A stretch of DNA of 6,926 nt from positions 1 to 6,926 of the forward strand of contig JAEOTF010000341.1 in NCBI GenBank assembly GCA_016840025.1, in the 5' to 3' direction. A program made the position numbers and the translations under genes. The stretch is from Candidatus Hodarchaeota archaeon. Lineage in GTDB: Archaea > Asgardarchaeota > Heimdallarchaeia > Hodarchaeales > YT1-039. The notes below the pieces were generated by a model. That model made no database searches, had not been told where the DNA came from, and was given only the letters and a program-made list of their open reading frames with translations. This document shows, one piece after another, positions 5,365 to 6,926 of the stretch. How positions within the stretch are numbered: the stretch's first letter is position 1; the number at the start of each line of letters is the position of its first letter.

Positions 5365-6926
5365 ATGGTAAAATTGACAATGTCTGATGACTTAGAAATG
5401 TACCTTGACATATTAAAGGAAAATATTTCTCCTTTTGAAAGATTTGTGTCACGAGGGGACAAACCTGACGCTATAGATGTAGCAGAACCACGAAGAAAAG
5501 CAACTGATGCTATTAAACGTGCTCTACGGGGAGTAACTGTCGATGAAACCCCGCGTTTTGTTCCTGTTATAGGAGAGGCAGGTTCTGGGAAAACCCACCT
5601 TTATTGGGTTCTTTATGATGAATATGATATTCACAAAACACAGTTCAATGAAAAAGATATAACTGTTGTATATTTACCTAGTCCTCCAGCGCCAGTACGT
5701 ATTCCTTTACATATTTGGACCTGTATATTAGATGACATTGGAGTAGACTTACTAAAGACAACATCAAAAATACTTCTAGACCGTTTTGGTGTACACAAAG
5801 GACTATTACGAAAAATTGGTGAGAATGAGACCATTGCTAAAGCTGTTAGAGATTTTCCAGGATTGCAGAGTGATTTAATAAAAGCACTTGTTATTTACGG
5901 GGCAAGACGAGATAAAAATAAGGCTGATCTGGCTGAACGTTTTTTATTGGGAGAGAATTTAACAGAGGAACAAATGGAAACCCTTGGGCTTCGAACTCCA
6001 ATTGAAGATGATGATGCTGTATTTGCAGCGATGAGAACAATCCATGAAATTTACCCAAAGGTAGTGATAATATACTTTGATGAATTAGAAATTCCATACA
6101 GAATACACGGTTCTGAGGCGGCTAGTAGTTTTATTGAAAACTTAAAGCGATTATATAATGAGGTCCCGAATGTTCTTATAGTCACAGCATGTCTTGAGGA
6201 AATTTGGCCAAAATTATTAGAAAATCTTGACGAGGCAATGCGGACCCGTATGGAAGCCGAATCTTCGCTCAACCCCTTTGCCAAAGAAGATTTACAGGTT
6301 CTTTATGAGGATAGTATGCGGTTTTATTGGGAAAATACAATTAATATTGAACCACCAAGTAATCTTTTGTTTCCTTTACGCGAAGAACATATTGAAAATA
6401 TTCATCAAAAAAGTAGAGGAAATCCAAGGCAAGCTATGAAGATGATTCGAGCCTATTTAGACGCAATTGTCGAGGGAGAAGAATTACCCAGTGAATTACC
6501 AACTCCTAATGCAGAAAAACTAGTTAGACTACAAGAGATAACAAAAGTTGAAGAGGTATCAACGACACCTATTCCAGCAGAAGAGCAATTAATTGACCTA
6601 GAAGAAGATTTAACTATAATAGTTAATTCTCAATATGTTGCTACGGGAGTTATAAATAGTTTTAAAGCTATTGCTAAACAACAGGAAAAAGATCTTGATA
6701 TTCAATTAGGTTACAAGTTTTTATTTGAAAACCGTAAACAAAAACTCGCAGCATTAATAACACATAGCGATGACGAAGATCAGAAAGTCATAATTGAAGT
6801 ACCTGCAGTTAAAAATTTTGATAAAAAAGGAGGAGTGGCAGCATACTATGCACTTACAAGAATAAAACGAGCTTTTGATTCTAATATTGCTCAAAAAGCT
6901 ATATTTGTTGTTCCTATAGGAACTGC
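5365..6926 (+). CDS. AAA+ type P-loop ATPase, partial (runs off the right edge)
   Basis: An open frame of 520 codons continues to the window end without a stop. Residues 1-60 form a leader rich in charged residues with PFERFVSRGD (23-32). Walker A is GEAGSGKT (70-77). Walker B is VVIIYFDELE (233-242), with D239 and E240 as magnesium and catalytic residues. A sensor-1 strand is NVLIVTAC (269-276). RTR (293-295) may supply an arginine finger, and GNPRQA (352-357) is a sensor-2-like motif seen in Cdc6/Orc-like and ExeA-like ATPases. The gap of about 155 residues between Walker A and B is long, so an insertion is likely. An acidic, proline-containing linker (about 370-417) leads to a second alpha/beta domain (from about 418) with KVIIEVPAVKN (474-484) and AIFVVPIG (512-519). 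This pattern loosely resembles restriction-endonuclease-like folds, but the E-x-K motif is not intact. Upstream stops lie at 5305-5334; 5365 is the first ATG and 5380 the alternative. Function is unknown; DNA or protein remodelling is likely. Confidence 0.85.
   Translation, partial: MVKLTMSDDLEMYLDILKENISPFERFVSRGDKPDAIDVAEPRRKATDAIKRALRGVTVDETPRFVPVIGEAGSGKTHLYWVLYDEYDIHKTQFNEKDITVVYLPSPPAPVRIPLHIWTCILDDIGVDLLKTTSKILLDRFGVHKGLLRKIGENETIAKAVRDFPGLQSDLIKALVIYGARRDKNKADLAERFLLGENLTEEQMETLGLRTPIEDDDAVFAAMRTIHEIYPKVVIIYFDELEIPYRIHGSEAASSFIENLKRLYNEVPNVLIVTACLEEIWPKLLENLDEAMRTRMEAESSLNPFAKEDLQVLYEDSMRFYWENTINIEPPSNLLFPLREEHIENIHQKSRGNPRQAMKMIRAYLDAIVEGEELPSELPTPNAEKLVRLQEITKVEEVSTTPIPAEEQLIDLEEDLTIIVNSQYVATGVINSFKAIAKQQEKDLDIQLGYKFLFENRKQKLAALITHSDDEDQKVIIEVPAVKNFDKKGGVAAYYALTRIKRAFDSNIAQKAIFVVPIGT

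Noticed and set aside
5250..5462. Minus-strand open frame of 70 codons overlapping the start of the AAA+ gene
   Set aside because: It covers the inverted repeat and the first codons of the well-supported AAA+ frame, has low-complexity Lys/Ser-rich sequence and no recognisable motif.
6227..6439. Plus-strand open frame of 70 codons inside the AAA+ gene
   Set aside because: It lies in another frame over a conserved part of the ATPase (arginine finger to sensor 2) and resembles no protein.

Overview
The window is an AT-rich stretch of a cellular genome carrying ordinary metabolic genes on the left and an uncharacterised ATPase on the right. The host is most likely an archaeon, held with moderate confidence. 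Several genes have a TATA-like box about 25-30 bases before a start codon that lacks a Shine-Dalgarno (SD) site, and the SD sites that do exist are of the GAGGTGAT/AGGTG kind. Some proteins (the acetyltransferase and the dehydrogenase remnant) look bacterial in character, so an archaeon with many bacterial-type genes, or a bacterium, remains possible. There are no rRNA, tRNA, CRISPR or insertion-sequence features that I can see.

Layout. Bases 73-171 encode the last 32 residues of a zinc/quinone-type medium-chain dehydrogenase with no matching upstream part, probably a broken gene. A GNAT acetyltransferase follows on the plus strand (221-754) behind a strong SD. Convergent to it is a two-gene minus-strand operon: a GlcF/HdrD-like iron-sulfur protein (2156-3241) followed 5 bases later by a GlcD-like FAD-linked oxidase (804-2150). 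Divergent from that operon is an acyl-CoA dehydrogenase (3400-4602, plus). A small protein of unknown function (4632-5045, minus) converges on it. A 319-base AT-rich divergent intergenic region with two clear inverted repeats then leads to a large AAA+ type ATPase (5365 onwards, plus) that runs off the right edge.

How the genes may work together. The FAD oxidase and iron-sulfur protein form a classical pair that oxidises a 2-hydroxy acid and passes electrons through 4Fe-4S clusters. The divergent acyl-CoA dehydrogenase oxidises an acyl-CoA. Together they suggest one catabolic, electron-donating module sharing a promoter region. An inverted repeat of the form TTAACA...TGTTAA sits in that promoter region, and a second copy sits in the divergent region before the ATPase, which hints at a shared regulator. 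The ATPase has Walker A, Walker B and a GNPRQA sensor-2-like motif, then an acidic linker and a C-terminal region whose pattern faintly resembles a restriction-endonuclease fold. It may be the first gene of a DNA-handling or defence cassette lying beyond the window, but what is visible cannot prove this.
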